A DNA stretch of 64,000 bases from Propionibacterium sp. (GTDB lineage Bacteria > Actinomycetota > Actinomycetes > Propionibacteriales > Propionibacteriaceae): assembly GCA_022837595.1 (NCBI GenBank), contig JALHFX010000006.1, positions 1-64,000 of the forward strand, written 5' to 3'. The notes below the pieces were generated by a model. The model worked only from the letters and a program-made list of their open reading frames with translations, was not told where the DNA came from and did no database searches. Made by a program: the position numbers and the translations under genes. Shown in pieces: positions 22,739 through 31,591 of the stretch (within the stretch, counting starts at the first letter, position 1; every line of letters begins with the position of its first letter).

Positions 22739-23042
22739 GATGTGGTCCTTCCAGAACTCCCGGTGGTTCTATGCATGCTGAACGACCCATGTCAAGTTCA
22801 TGGGTCACCAAACGATATGTGCAAGAGCCGACTATAGCTCACGCTATATAACGGATGCAAATCTGCCAGTCAACCTTGACCTGTAGCCATCCACCGAGGA
22901 CGACATCCACCGCAAGCGTGCATCATCACACCGCTTCCAGTCAAGCAGATTCCCCGGTGTGCCGACGATTTCTCAGAGCCACCACCGGCCAGGCGCCGCA
23001 ATCCGCGGCGCAGTCCTGCGCTGATCACGGCGTCGGGCGGCC
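22739..23042. other. rpoB upstream region
   Basis: About 300 bp with no gene. It should carry the rpoB promoter and leader on the minus strand. No repeat or structured element is evident in this portion. Confidence 0.5.
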
Positions 23043-23110
23043 CAGCGGCTTCCGATAGTTGCAGGGGCTACCGGAATTTCGGTAGCCCCTGCAACTATCG
23101 GAAGCCGCTG
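23043..23110. repeat. 31-bp perfect inverted repeat (cruciform-type)
   Basis: Arm 23043-23073 (CAGCGGCTTCCGATAGTTGC + AGGGGCTACCG) is the exact reverse complement of 23080-23110, with a six-base loop GAATTT. The arm ends are variants of the CGGTAGCCGCTG core found near rpsL-rpoC, and a further plain copy follows at 23123-23139. Confidence 0.95.
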
Positions 23111-23122
23111 TGGATGAATGTA

Positions 23123-23139
23123 CAGATCGGTAGCCGCTG
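23123..23139 (+). repeat. Solo copy of the CAGATCGGTAGCCGCTG repeat
   Basis: This 17-mer is identical to the reverse complement of 14807-14823 and 14871-14887 in the rpsL-rpoC gap. Confidence 0.85.
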
Positions 23140-23185
23140 TAGGGGGAGGGACGAAAGGGGCAGCCAGTGGAAGCGCGGAAACGGC

Positions 23186-23312
23186 GGGCGCGGGCAACCA
23201 GAAAGGCGCACGGACGCGGACAGCCGAAAGGGGCAGGGACGCGAGCAACCAGAAAGGCGCAGGGACGCGGACAGCCAGAAAGGCGCAGAGACGCGGGCAG
23301 CAAGAAGGGGTG
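23186..23312. repeat. About five imperfect 25-26 bp tandem repeats
   Basis: Units resembling GGACGCGGACAGCCAGAAAG + GCGCA recur at about 23187, 23212, 23237, 23263 and 23289. The open frames across them are repeat translations, not genes. Confidence 0.8.
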
Positions 23313-23340
23313 GGACGCGAATACTGCGTCCCACCCCTTC
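23304..23340 (-). terminator. Terminator after rplL
   Basis: Inverted repeat GAAGGGGTGGGACGC / GCGTCCCACCCCTTC with a 7-nt loop, 44 bases beyond the rplL stop. The left arm abuts the tandem repeats. Confidence 0.75.
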
Positions 23341-23383
23341 TTCAGCGTCTATTCCGATCGGCACGCGACCGACCGGATATAGG

Positions 23384-23770
23384 TCACTTGAGAGCGACGG
23401 TTGCGCCCTCGGCCTCGAGCGCGGCCTTGGCCTTCTCGGCGTCTTCCTTCTTGACTCCCTCGAGGACAGCCTTAGGAGCGGCCTCGACGAGGTCCTTGGC
23501 CTCCTTGAGGCCCAGGCTGGTCAGCGAACGAACGGCCTTGATGACGGCGATCTTCTTCTCGCCGGCGGCCTCCAAGACGACATCAAACTCGGTCTGCTCT
23601 TCGGCAGCCTCGGCCTCTTCAGCAGCGGCCGGAGCAGCTGCGGCAACGGCAACCGGAGCGGCAGCCTTGACGTCGAAGGCCTCTTCGAAAGCCTTCACGA
23701 ACTCGGACAATTCGATGAGGGTCATCTCCTTGAACTGGTCAAGGAGCTCCTCAGTGCTCAGCTTCGCCAT
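23384..23770 (-). CDS. rplL: 50S ribosomal protein bL12 (L7/L12)
   Basis: A 128-residue stalk protein that recruits translational GTPases. The N-terminal dimerisation domain ([20 protein letters not shown]), an Ala-rich hinge ([20 protein letters not shown], in part) and the C-terminal domain ([20 protein letters not shown]) are in the usual order. The ATG at 23770 follows GAAAGGACGCC. It is co-transcribed with rplJ, 14 bases upstream. Confidence 0.97.
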   Translation of the reverse strand: MAKLSTEELLDQFKEMTLIELSEFVKAFEEAFDVKAAAPVAVAAAAPAAAEEAEAAEEQTEFDVVLEAAGEKKIAVIKAVRSLTSLGLKEAKDLVEAAPKAVLEGVKKEDAEKAKAALEAEGATVALK

Positions 23771-23784
23771 AGTGGCGTCCTTTC

Positions 23785-24369
23785 TTACTGGTTGTCAGCA
23801 GCCGCGGCTGCCGCGTCGGTGGTGGTCTCGGCTGCCGCCGAGGTAACAGGCTCCTGGTCGGACTGCTTGGATTCCAGAGCGCCGAAAAGCTGGGCGGCTT
23901 GGGTGAGCGGGGCTGCGAACGTGCCTACCGCAGTGCTCAACGAAGCCTTCATAGCGCCAGCCATCTTGGCAAGCAGAACCTCGCGCGACTCAAGGTCGGC
24001 CAGCTTCTTGACCTGGTCGGCGCCGAGGATCCTGCCCTCTAGAACGCCGCTCTTGATGACCAGAAGCGGATTGGCCTTTGCGAAATCACGCAGGATCTTG
24101 GCTGCCGTGGCCACATCGCCCTTGACGAATGCGAATGCGGTCGGTCCGGTGAGCTGGTCGTCGAGTCCTTCGACACCAGCCTCGCGGGCGGCAATCAGGG
24201 CCAGAGTGTTCTTCGCAACGGCGTAGCTGGCGTCCTCCCCCAGGGACCTGCGAAGGTCCTTCAGGTTCTTGACGGTGAGTCCGCGATACTCGGTCAACAC
24301 GACGGCGGCGCTACTAGAAAACTCTTCCTTCAGCTGCGCGACCGCGGCTGCCTTGTCAGGCCTCGCCAT
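23785..24369 (-). CDS. rplJ: 50S ribosomal protein uL10
   Basis: A 194-residue protein anchoring bL12 dimers to 23S rRNA, with [15 protein letters not shown] near the N-terminus and an acidic, Ala-rich C-terminal tail. The ATG at 24369 is preceded by AAGGAGACCC; the longer frame to 24432 runs into the leader attenuator and is not coding. In bacteria L10(L12)4 binds the leader to repress this operon; here a terminator hairpin in the leader suggests transcription attenuation as well. Confidence 0.96.
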   Translation of the reverse strand: MARPDKAAAVAQLKEEFSSSAAVVLTEYRGLTVKNLKDLRRSLGEDASYAVAKNTLALIAAREAGVEGLDDQLTGPTAFAFVKGDVATAAKILRDFAKANPLLVIKSGVLEGRILGADQVKKLADLESREVLLAKMAGAMKASLSTAVGTFAAPLTQAAQLFGALESKQSDQEPVTSAAAETTTDAAAAAADNQ

Positions 24370-24735
24370 TGGGTCTCCTTCCCACTTCTTATTGATGCCC
24401 AAGATCACTGGTAGCCGTGGTTCTCGGGGCATTAAAAAAACCCCGGGACGCAGGCGTCACCCGGGGCACGAGCAAATCTTGATCGCAAGATCAGCTCGAA
24501 GCTGGATTCAACCTGCGCAGGCGTCCTTGCGGACTTTGAAGTACGACTACCGGCGGTCTTCGGCTCGTCAGATACTACGCGTTCACGCGGCACGGGCCAA
24601 ATCGCCGAGGCGATCGAGGACTCAATCGTCGATGGCGCCTTGGGCGAAGGGCAGCTAGCTTCCTCCGCAAACAAGTTCGCCGCCGGCCTGGCCACGTGCT
24701 GCTCGAACAGCCCTACTCCGCGGCTTGCGAACGTT
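24370..24735 (-). promoter_or_regulatory. rplJL (L10) leader with promoter
   Basis: The interval between rplA and rplJ has no gene. It begins after the rplA terminator and ends with an attenuator hairpin. Position and the family's known autoregulation make this an L10 leader; I cannot verify the L10-binding kink-turn by eye. Confidence 0.6.
24434..24466 (-). terminator. Attenuator hairpin in the rplJ leader
   Basis: On the minus strand CCCCGGG-loop-CCCGGGG is followed directly by seven T residues, a canonical intrinsic terminator, yet it lies 65-97 bases upstream of the rplJ start. That is the expected place for attenuation of the rplJL operon. Confidence 0.85.
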
Positions 24736-24773
24736 GAAGGACCCCGCCCGGCAATAGCCCGACGGGGTCCTTC
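24736..24773 (-). terminator. Terminator after rplA
   Basis: Inverted repeat GAAGGACCCCG / CGGGGTCCTTC with an inner CGGG/CCCG stem, starting 22 bases beyond the rplA stop. Confidence 0.8.
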
Positions 24774-24795
24774 AGCTAACTGCTCTATCGACCGA

Positions 24796-25509
24796 TCAGG
24801 ACGCAGCGGTCTCAGCCACAGGCTTGGCCGCGGACACATCCACCACGATGCCGGGGCCCATGGTCGTCGAAACCACGATCTTGCGAACGTAGCGTCCCTT
24901 CGCCGTGCTCGGCTTCAAACGTGACACCTCGTCCATGACGGCGCGGAAGTTCTCCAGCAGTGCCTTTTCGGTGAAGCTCGCTTTCCCGATGATGAACTGC
25001 AGGTTCGCGTGACGATCGACCCGGAAATCGATCTTTCCGCCCTTGATATCGGACACGGCCTTAGCAACGTCCATGGTCACGGTGCCGGTCTTCGGGTTCG
25101 GCATCAGGCCGCGGGGGCCAAGGATACGGCCGAGACGCCCGACCTTGCCCATGAGATCGGGGGTCGCGACGACGGCGTCGAAATCGAGATAACCGCCGGA
25201 CACCTTCTCAATCAGTTCGTCAGAGCCGACTTCGTCCGCGCCGGCCTCCAGCGCCTCGGTGGCTTTGGGCCCCTGGGCGAAGACGAGGACCCTTGCCGTC
25301 TTGCCAGTGCCGTTTGGCAGATTCACCGTGCCGCGGACCATCTGATCAGCCTTGCGGGGATCGACGCTGAGTCGCATCGAGACTTCGATCGATTCATCGA
25401 AACCGCCGGCCGGGTACTTCTTTAGGATCGCGATCGCCTCTGCGGGAGAGTAGGACTGATTCTGGTCCCGTAGCTCTGCCGAAGCGCGGTAGCGCTTGCT
25501 GTGCTTCAT
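24796..25509 (-). CDS. rplA: 50S ribosomal protein uL1
   Basis: A 237-residue L1-stalk protein involved in E-site tRNA release. Signatures include [38 protein letters not shown] and [14 protein letters not shown]. The ATG at 25509 is preceded by AAAGGAACCAGAT; 20 upstream codons in the open frame are not conserved in character. It forms an operon with rplK (120-bp spacer). L1 normally represses its own operon through an mRNA site near the start of rplK. Confidence 0.96.
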   Translation of the reverse strand: MKHSKRYRASAELRDQNQSYSPAEAIAILKKYPAGGFDESIEVSMRLSVDPRKADQMVRGTVNLPNGTGKTARVLVFAQGPKATEALEAGADEVGSDELIEKVSGGYLDFDAVVATPDLMGKVGRLGRILGPRGLMPNPKTGTVTMDVAKAVSDIKGGKIDFRVDRHANLQFIIGKASFTEKALLENFRAVMDEVSRLKPSTAKGRYVRKIVVSTTMGPGIVVDVSAAKPVAETAAS

Positions 25510-25629
25510 ATCTGGTTCCTTTCTGTCAGCCTCGCAGGCTGATTCACCAGGTCCTGGTCCGGATCGCAAGTCCTACCAGGTGATTTGTCATGTCGGGTTT
25601 CTCTGGCAGGGGCCAGAGAGCTCGACGCG

Positions 25630-26058
25630 TCACGCGACCGTGACACCCATCGAGCGGGCGGTGCCTTCAACGATCTTCATCGCAGCTTCAACGTCGTTGG
25701 CGTTCAGGTCAGGGAGCTTGGTGTTAGCGATCTCGCGCACCTGGTCCTTGGTGATCTTGCCGATCACTTCCTTGCTCGGAGTGCCGGATCCCTTCGACAG
25801 GCCGGCGGCCTTCTTGATCAGCTCAGCGGCCGGCGGAGTCTTCACGATGAAGGTGAAGGTCCGGTCCTCATAAATGGTGATCTCAGCCGGGACCACGGTG
25901 CCGCGCTGGGCTTCGGTCTTGGCGTTGTATGCCTTGACGAATTCCATGATGTTGACGCCGTGCGGGCCGAGTGCGGTACCTACGGGCGGTGCAGGAGTTG
26001 CGGCACCCGCATTAATGGCGATCTTGACGATCGCCGCTACTTTCTTCTTCGGAGGCAT
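25630..26058 (-). CDS. rplK: 50S ribosomal protein uL11
   Basis: A 142-residue protein of the GTPase-associated centre. The Pro-rich N-terminal domain ([20 protein letters not shown]) and the rRNA-binding C-terminal domain ([20 protein letters not shown]) are normal. The ATG at 26058 follows AAAAGGACCCAGA. It is co-transcribed with rplA, downstream of nusG. Confidence 0.97.
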   Translation of the reverse strand: MPPKKKVAAIVKIAINAGAATPAPPVGTALGPHGVNIMEFVKAYNAKTEAQRGTVVPAEITIYEDRTFTFIVKTPPAAELIKKAAGLSKGSGTPSKEVIGKITKDQVREIANTKLPDLNANDVEAAMKIVEGTARSMGVTVA

Positions 26059-26166
26059 TCTGGGTCCTTTTTCTATTCTCTTCTTACTGACGCATCGCCG
26101 CTCGGGCATGAAGCCCGCTCGGCAGATACGGTTCCGTACCGTCGCGGACGACGGCGATCCTTCCGG

Positions 26167-27015
26167 TCAGAGGTCCTTCTGGATCTGGGCGAAGGTTAAG
26201 TCTACTGGCGTCTCACGACCCAGAATTTCGACCATGACCTTCACACGCTGGCTGTGGGGGTTGATCTCAGTGATCGACGCATGAACACCGGTGAAAGCGC
26301 CATCGATGATCTGCACCGAGTCACCGACCTGATAGTCGACGACCTCGATCTTCTTGCGCTTCTTTTCCGGAGCTTGTCCGGCGGCGGCAACCTTCGCCTG
26401 AATCGAGGGAGTGATCATGCGCTCGACCTCGTCCAGATCGAGAGGCACCGGTTGTGTGGCGTGACCGACGAACCCGGTGACCGACGCCGTATGGCGCACC
26501 GCGGACCAGGACTCGTCCGTCAGTTCCATGCGCACGAGTACATAACCAGGCATAAAAGTGCGAGTGACGTTCTTCTTCTGTCCGTTACGGATCTCGACTG
26601 CATCCTCGGTCGGAACCAACGTCTCGTAGATGAAGTCCTCGAGATTGAGCGAAATCACCCGTGCATCGATGTTCTGCTTGACACGGTTCTCCATGCCTGA
26701 ATACGTGTGCACCACATACCAGTCGCCAGGCTTGGCCCGCAGTTCAGCGCGTAATTCTTCGAGGGCCTTCTCCAGCGCCTCGTCCGGCTCATCTTCCACG
26801 GTCTCGGACTCGTCTGCAACGACTTGGGCAGCCTCTTCATCTGTCTCCGTGGACAGATCAATCTCCACCTCATCGTCTGAGGTCTCAGCCTCAGAGAAAT
26901 CGGCGAAGTCGAGATCAATCTCGATCTCTTCTCCGCGCTCTTCCTCGTCGGAAGCGACTCCCAGGTCGATCTCAACCCCGTCGCGACTCAGGTCGTCATC
27001 AGCGTCTTGACTCAT
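26167..27015 (-). CDS. nusG: Transcription antitermination factor NusG
   Basis: A 282-residue protein with an Asp/Glu-rich N-terminal extension of about 100 residues (for example EEIEIDLDFADF), then the NGN domain starting WYVVHTYSGMENRVKQNI and a KOW domain GDSVQIIDGAFTGVHASI. NusG links RNA polymerase to Rho and the ribosome. The second of two adjacent ATGs (27015) is better spaced from AAGGAG than the first (27018). Acidic extensions occur in other actinobacterial NusG proteins. It is 17 bases after secE, in one operon. Confidence 0.94.
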   Translation of the reverse strand: MSQDADDDLSRDGVEIDLGVASDEEERGEEIEIDLDFADFSEAETSDDEVEIDLSTETDEEAAQVVADESETVEDEPDEALEKALEELRAELRAKPGDWYVVHTYSGMENRVKQNIDARVISLNLEDFIYETLVPTEDAVEIRNGQKKNVTRTFMPGYVLVRMELTDESWSAVRHTASVTGFVGHATQPVPLDLDEVERMITPSIQAKVAAAGQAPEKKRKKIEVVDYQVGDSVQIIDGAFTGVHASITEINPHSQRVKVMVEILGRETPVDLTFAQIQKDL

Positions 27016-27032
27016 CATTTCTCCTTCGTCGT

Positions 27033-27473
27033 TCAGGACAGCCACAGCAGCAAGAGCCACCCGAAGAACGCATCCAGCCCCGCGATGAACGCCATGATGA
27101 ACAAGACAAAGATCAGCACGACGATGAAGTACTGCCGAGTGGTGCTCGCGGTGGGCCAGACGACTTTCTTCAACTCACCGATGGCCTGCTTGGTGAACTG
27201 CACTGGGGTGGTGCGCTTGTGCTCGGTCCGGGTGGCCTCCGACTGCTTGCGCGTCGGCTTGGTTTTCTTCACCGGAGCCACCGTCTGATTACGCTTGACG
27301 GGTTTAGGTTTGGCCGGCCGGTCTGCTGCGTCCTCGATCTGCGAGGCCTGCTCGGCATCGGCGCTCAGGTTCTCGGGGTCGACGTTACTCAGTTCGTCGT
27401 CTTGACCATCTGGGGTCGACGGGCTGACGCGGTCCGAACTATCGTCGCCGCGCGGCTTCTTGCTATCCGCCAC
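27033..27473 (-). CDS. secE: Preprotein translocase subunit SecE
   Basis: A 146-residue protein with a long polar Asp/Ser/Lys-rich N-terminus and the single SecE transmembrane segment at the C-terminus, KKVVWPTASTTRQYFIVVLI being diagnostic. It clamps SecY in the SecYEG channel. The GTG at 27473 has GGAGG seven bases upstream; the longer frame overlaps tRNA-Trp. Operon tRNA-Trp-secE-nusG is the standard order. Confidence 0.94.
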   Translation of the reverse strand: MADSKKPRGDDSSDRVSPSTPDGQDDELSNVDPENLSADAEQASQIEDAADRPAKPKPVKRNQTVAPVKKTKPTRKQSEATRTEHKRTTPVQFTKQAIGELKKVVWPTASTTRQYFIVVLIFVLFIMAFIAGLDAFFGWLLLLWLS

Positions 27474-27551
27474 TAGTCGTCCTCCACCAAGAATCCTGCT
27501 GTCACAAAACTGGCGTGGGCAAGGAACCCACCTCGACCCACGCCCGATTCG

Positions 27552-27624
<73 letters not shown>

Positions 27625-27819
27625 TGGACTGCACCACCGTGGTATCTCGACTGTGCCCGCAGGCAAAGGCGAGCACGAAATAGTGCCGACAAGTATTTGA
27701 GTGTACTAGCTGGCTGCCGGCAATGCGAACCAAGGGTTGCCGAACATTCACTCTCAGTACGATCGAGAACCGCGGGAGGTAGCCTTGGCAATGGCAGACC
27801 GCAGTCGGAGGTTAATGAT

Positions 27820-29019
27820 ATGTCGCTTTTCAGCACCGTCGTGCAAGCTCCTGCAGACCCGATTTTAGGGTTGACCGAGAAGTTCGTTGCTGACCAGCGA
27901 CCGACCAAGGTGAACCTCGGCGTTGGGGTCTACCAGGATGCGACCGGAAAGCTCCCGCTGCTGCACTGCGTCAAACTCGCTGAGCAGCGCCTGGCTGAAG
28001 ATCCCAAACCCCGCGGCTATCTCCCCATCGATGGATTGCCGAGTTACACCGCCTACGTGCGGCAATTGGTCTTCGGGGCAGATTCGGCCGCAGTGGCCGA
28101 CAATCAAATCGTGACCGTCGAGTCTCTCGGCGGAACCGGCGCGCTCAAGCTCGGCGCCGATTTCCTGCGCCAGGTGAATCCCGAAGCAACGGTGCTCGTC
28201 AGCGATCCATCCTGGGAAAACCACGTGGCGTTGTTCACGCGGGCCGGATTTGACGTCTCGACCTACCGCTACTACGACGTGCAGCACAAGGGCATCGACT
28301 TCGACGGCATGCTCAGCGATCTCCGCGCGGCCCGACCCGGCACCATCGTCGTCCTACACGCGTGTTGCCATAACCCCACTGGCTACGACCTCGACAGGGA
28401 CCAGTGGATACAGGTCTTGGACGTGATCGAAGCCAATGGGCTGACCGCATTCTTGGATATGGCTTATCAAGGCTTCAGCGAGAGCCTGGACGCCGACGCC
28501 TGGGTGGTGCGCACCTTCGCCGCCAGGCTGGACAACCTCTTCTGCGCCAGCTCATTCAGCAAGAATTTCGGGCTCTACGGTGAGCGGGTTGGCGGGCTGT
28601 CGGTGCTGTGTCGCGACGCAGCGGAGGCGGCCAGAGTCCGCTCACAGCTGAAGATCGTGGTGCGGACGAACTATTCAAATCCTCCCACGCATGGAGCGCT
28701 GCTGGTCGCCACCGTGCTCGCCGATCCCGAGCTGAAGCAGCTGTGGCTCGATGAATTGGCACAGATGCGCGATCGGATCAAGTCGATGCGTACGTCCTTG
28801 GCGCGTCATCTCGCCGATGCCGGACTGCCTCAGATGGGTCATGTGACCAAACAGATCGGCATGTTCAGCTATCTGGGTCTGAACCGCGAGCAGATGCTCC
28901 GGCTCCGGGAGGAATTCGGCGTCTATGGCACCGATGCCGGCCGCATCTGTGTGGCGGCGCTCAACGAGCGCAACCTCGGATATGTTGCCGAGGCGATCAC
29001 CGCAGTCGTCAACCGCTAG
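27820..29019 (+). CDS. Class I aromatic/aspartate aminotransferase
   Basis: A 399-residue PLP enzyme of the AspC/TyrB (fold type I) subfamily. It contains KVNLGVGVYQDATGKLPLL near residue 30, HACCHNPTGYD at the aspartate-contact region, and the Schiff-base lysine in SSFSKNFGLYGERVG (Lys248). It transfers amino groups between aspartate or aromatic amino acids and 2-oxoglutarate. The ATG at 27820 has CGGAGG about nine bases upstream; a longer frame runs through tRNA-Trp and secE and is spurious. It is monocistronic and convergent with murB. Confidence 0.93.
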   Translation: MSLFSTVVQAPADPILGLTEKFVADQRPTKVNLGVGVYQDATGKLPLLHCVKLAEQRLAEDPKPRGYLPIDGLPSYTAYVRQLVFGADSAAVADNQIVTVESLGGTGALKLGADFLRQVNPEATVLVSDPSWENHVALFTRAGFDVSTYRYYDVQHKGIDFDGMLSDLRAARPGTIVVLHACCHNPTGYDLDRDQWIQVLDVIEANGLTAFLDMAYQGFSESLDADAWVVRTFAARLDNLFCASSFSKNFGLYGERVGGLSVLCRDAAEAARVRSQLKIVVRTNYSNPPTHGALLVATVLADPELKQLWLDELAQMRDRIKSMRTSLARHLADAGLPQMGHVTKQIGMFSYLGLNREQMLRLREEFGVYGTDAGRICVAALNERNLGYVAEAITAVVNR

Positions 29020-29045
29020 CACCGGAGCCGACTTTCGTGGTGTTC

Positions 29046-29084
29046 GCCAGCTGGCTGCTGGATTGCAGCAGCCAGCTGGTTGGC
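29046..29084. terminator. Bidirectional terminator between aminotransferase and murB
   Basis: Perfect 14-bp inverted repeat CCAGCTGGCTGCTG / CAGCAGCCAGCTGG with a 5-nt loop between convergent genes. Confidence 0.7.
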
Positions 29085-29094
29085 AAACCCAGCC

Positions 29095-30261
29095 CTAGAT
29101 TTCGACGCCGACCAATACAGGTTCGGGCTCCAGGTGAATACCGAAACGCTCGTCGACGCCCTTCCGTACGATCCGGGCGAGCTCCGCGATGTCTGCGGCG
29201 GTCGCATCCTCGTGATTAGTCAAGGCCAAGACATGTTTGCTGGACAGTCGCGCTGCTCCTGAGCCGGGGAAACCCTTGCTGAACCCGGCGTGATCGATCA
29301 GCCAGGCGGCCGATGTCTTCACCTTTCCGTCGGGCTGCGGGAACCGCGGGGCGCCTTCCGGCAGCCGATCGGCAACCTCAGCGTCCACGAGCGGGTTCAT
29401 GAAGAAGCTCCCCGCCGACCAGGTGTCGCGATCAGCGGTATCGAGCAACATCCCCTTCGAGGCCCGCAACTCGAGGACGGTCTGGCGAACCAGGGACGCG
29501 GGAACCCGGTCACCGATTTCGGCCCCCAGCGTCTTCGCCAGCTGTGTATAGCGCAGCGGCTCCGAGAGCGTCCCGAGCGGGAAGTGGAACCAGACATCAA
29601 GCACCACATAACGTCCGGTGGCAGCTGATGGTTGCCGCGAACGCTTGAAGACCGAGTCGCGATAGCCGAAGCCACACTTGTCGGCAGTGAACGTGTGCAA
29701 CTGATTGGTTTGCCGATCCCAGGTGCGGACGCGGGCGATCGTCTGCGAAGCGTCTTGCCCATAGGCCCCGATGTTCTGGATGGGTGCGGCGCCCACCAAA
29801 CCAGGGATCCCGCTCAGCGCTTCGGCACCGATCCAATCTTGGTCAAGGGCATATGCGACCAGATCGTCCCAAACCTCACCGGCCTGCACATGTACCAGCG
29901 CTCCCCCGCACTCGCTGACATCGGCGTCGACCCCATGGCTGTCGACCAGCACGACCGTGCCTTCGAAACCCTCGTCAGCGATCAAGACGTTCGAGCCGCC
30001 GGATAGCACGAGCAGCGGTTCACCCGCAGCGTCGGTCTCCCGAACAGCGTCGATGAGTTCATCGAAGCTCTCGGCGCGCACGAGATTGCGCGCCCGGCCA
30101 CCTACTCTGAACGTCGTGTGATCGGCGAGCGTGAATGAATTACTCGTGACGCGTGCGGGCAACGAGGCTGTGAGCCGCTCCAACGAGCAGGAGTCGACCT
30201 GCGTCGGGTCATCGTCGTCGAGCGCGGTGAAGTCGTCGGGCAAGATGAAATTGTTCGTCAT
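29095..30261 (-). CDS. murB: UDP-N-acetylenolpyruvoylglucosamine reductase
   Basis: A 388-residue FAD enzyme that reduces UDP-GlcNAc-enolpyruvate to UDP-MurNAc in peptidoglycan synthesis. The FAD-binding region has TTFRVGGRARNLVRA and LSGGSNVLIADEGF; catalytic regions include GIPGLVGAAPIQNIGAYGQ and GSFFMNP (the Ser proton donor). A 35-residue polar N-terminal extension precedes the domain. The ATG at 30261 has GAGG five bases upstream and starts seven bases after the hadB-like gene, in one transcription unit. Confidence 0.94.
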   Translation of the reverse strand: MTNNFILPDDFTALDDDDPTQVDSCSLERLTASLPARVTSNSFTLADHTTFRVGGRARNLVRAESFDELIDAVRETDAAGEPLLVLSGGSNVLIADEGFEGTVVLVDSHGVDADVSECGGALVHVQAGEVWDDLVAYALDQDWIGAEALSGIPGLVGAAPIQNIGAYGQDASQTIARVRTWDRQTNQLHTFTADKCGFGYRDSVFKRSRQPSAATGRYVVLDVWFHFPLGTLSEPLRYTQLAKTLGAEIGDRVPASLVRQTVLELRASKGMLLDTADRDTWSAGSFFMNPLVDAEVADRLPEGAPRFPQPDGKVKTSAAWLIDHAGFSKGFPGSGAARLSSKHVLALTNHEDATAADIAELARIVRKGVDERFGIHLEPEPVLVGVEI

Positions 30262-30268
30262 CGGATCC

Positions 30269-30691
30269 TCAATCGAGGCGCACGGTCGCCTTGGCAGCTC
30301 CAAGCACCTTGTCGCCATCATGGGTTGCTTCAATCGCTATCGTCGCCACCCCGTCGGCGACGCTGCTCACGCGCGCTTCCACCTGAACCGTGGTGCCCAG
30401 ATCATCGTCGGGCACCGGCACCGGATTGACGAAGCGGACGAAATAGCTGGAGACTCGGGCCGGGTCACCCACCCAATCGGTGACGATGCGCAGTGCCGCA
30501 CCCATCGTCCACATGCCATGGACGACGACCCCGGGCAGGCCGATCTGCTTCGCGACCCGGTCGGAATAGTGAATCGGATTGAAGTCAGTGGACGCGCCCG
30601 AATAGCGCACCACATCCGGCCTGGTCAGATGTAGTTCAAGAGTAGGTAGCTGGTCGTCTTTGGCGACTTGGGCCAGATCTATTGCGGTCAT
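30269..30691 (-). CDS. MaoC/HadB-like hotdog dehydratase
   Basis: A 140-residue single hotdog-fold protein with the hydratase motif DFNPIH (Asp36, His41) in RYSGASTDFNPIHYSDRVA, the catalytic dyad of R-specific enoyl hydratases. Its ATG overlaps the stop of the adjacent subunit gene (ATGA), so the two probably form a heterodimer like HadAB. In mycobacteria HadAB dehydrates 3-hydroxyacyl-ACP in FAS-II; the position beside rpmG is the same. In an organism without evident mycolate genes it may serve general fatty-acid or acyl-CoA metabolism. Confidence 0.85.
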   Translation of the reverse strand: MTAIDLAQVAKDDQLPTLELHLTRPDVVRYSGASTDFNPIHYSDRVAKQIGLPGVVVHGMWTMGAALRIVTDWVGDPARVSSYFVRFVNPVPVPDDDLGTTVQVEARVSSVADGVATIAIEATHDGDKVLGAAKATVRLD

Positions 30692-31119
30692 GAGACGCCC
30701 TCCTCACGGGTGTGGATGAGCTGACTGGTCGCTGTCCCGAGTTCCTCCCCGGCGGCAGTTGCCAGCACGACCCCAATGGTCACCATGTCGACATTCCCGC
30801 GGGAGCGGACCTTCTCAATCGTCAAGGTGGCCACGACATCGTCGCCTTCGCGCAGCGGCCGCACGATGTCGAAGCGCTGGTCGGCATGAATCGTGCGACG
30901 AAGGGCCATCCCCAGGTCGGGGTCGTCAAAGATCGCCGCCCACGCTTGAGCAGCGATTACGGCCGCGAAGGTGGGAGGTGCGATCGGGCATTCGTCATCG
31001 AAGTAGGCGGGGTTGTCATCCCCGAGCGCAATCGCAAACTCAGCGATCTTGGCGCGGCTCACCCGATACGGCTTGGTAGCCGGGTAGACGCGTCCGACAT
31101 GTTCTGCAGAAATGGGCAC
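30688..31119 (-). CDS. HadA-like (FAS1-type) dehydratase subunit
   Basis: A 143-residue hotdog protein lacking the Asp-x4-His dyad, with IAPPTFAAVIAAQAW and HADQRFDIVRPLREGDDV, as in the structural and substrate-binding HadA subunit. The GTG at 31119 lies immediately after an AT-rich TTTAGATAG box, suggesting a leaderless transcript starting here. The order hadA-hadB-murB on one strand is consistent with an operon. No HadC-like partner follows. Confidence 0.82.
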   Translation of the reverse strand: MPISAEHVGRVYPATKPYRVSRAKIAEFAIALGDDNPAYFDDECPIAPPTFAAVIAAQAWAAIFDDPDLGMALRRTIHADQRFDIVRPLREGDDVVATLTIEKVRSRGNVDMVTIGVVLATAAGEELGTATSQLIHTREEGVS

Positions 31120-31179
31120 CTATCTAAAGTAGCCGAAACTGCGAAAAATAAGACCACACGCGGCGGGCACAGAAACCAA

Positions 31180-31208
31180 ACGGCCGCCCACACCAAGGAG
31201 GCGGCCGT
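31180..31208 (-). terminator. Terminator after rpmG
   Basis: ACGGCCGCC / GGCGGCCGT hairpin followed on the minus strand by TTGGTTTCT, 86 bases past the rpmG stop. Confidence 0.7.
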
Positions 31209-31231
31209 CAGCTTCAGCTTTGATCTTCGCG

Positions 31232-31278
31232 TTGAGCCTGAATCTGCCGCCGGGCCGCATCGCGAGCGGCACCCGGCG
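31232..31278 (-). repeat. Partial copy of the structured element found at 60271-60432
   Basis: TTGAGCCTGAATCTGCCGCC + GGGCCGCATCGCGAGCGGCA + CCCGGCGG closely matches 60271-60317. Both copies can form the same CCGC-loop-GCGG hairpin with CCGCC/GGCGG outer pairs. It lies between rpmG and its terminator. Confidence 0.75.
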
Positions 31279-31293
31279 GACCCAGGTCAAGAC

Positions 31294-31464
31294 TCAGCGG
31301 GTCTCACGGTGCAGGGTGTGCTTGCCCTCGCGCTTGCAGAACTTCATCAGCTCAAGGCGGTCCGGTGTGTTGCGCCGGTTCTTCTTGGTGATGTAGTTGC
31401 GGTCCTTGCACTCCGTGCACGCCAAAGTGATCTTCGGACGAACGTCGTGCGCCTTTTTCGCCAT
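31294..31464 (-). CDS. rpmG: 50S ribosomal protein bL33
   Basis: A 56-residue protein too short for a length-filtered ORF search: it begins [19 protein letters not shown] and ends [16 protein letters not shown]. It has the first CxxC pair (Cys16, Cys19) but only one cysteine (Cys43) in the second half, so a complete four-cysteine zinc site is not seen. The ATG at 31464 follows GAAGGACC. It lies between tRNA-Met and hadA, the order known from other actinobacteria. Confidence 0.95.
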   Translation of the reverse strand: MAKKAHDVRPKITLACTECKDRNYITKKNRRNTPDRLELMKFCKREGKHTLHRETR

Positions 31465-31591
31465 GATGGTCCTTCTTCAACTTCGCGTGGTCGTGCAGTT
31501 ATCGTGTTCGCAATGCTATGCATCGCTCAAATGACTTCATCAGTTCAGGAAACTCGAGCTGCACTCGGTTTCCACTCGCCTCAGTTGTCCG

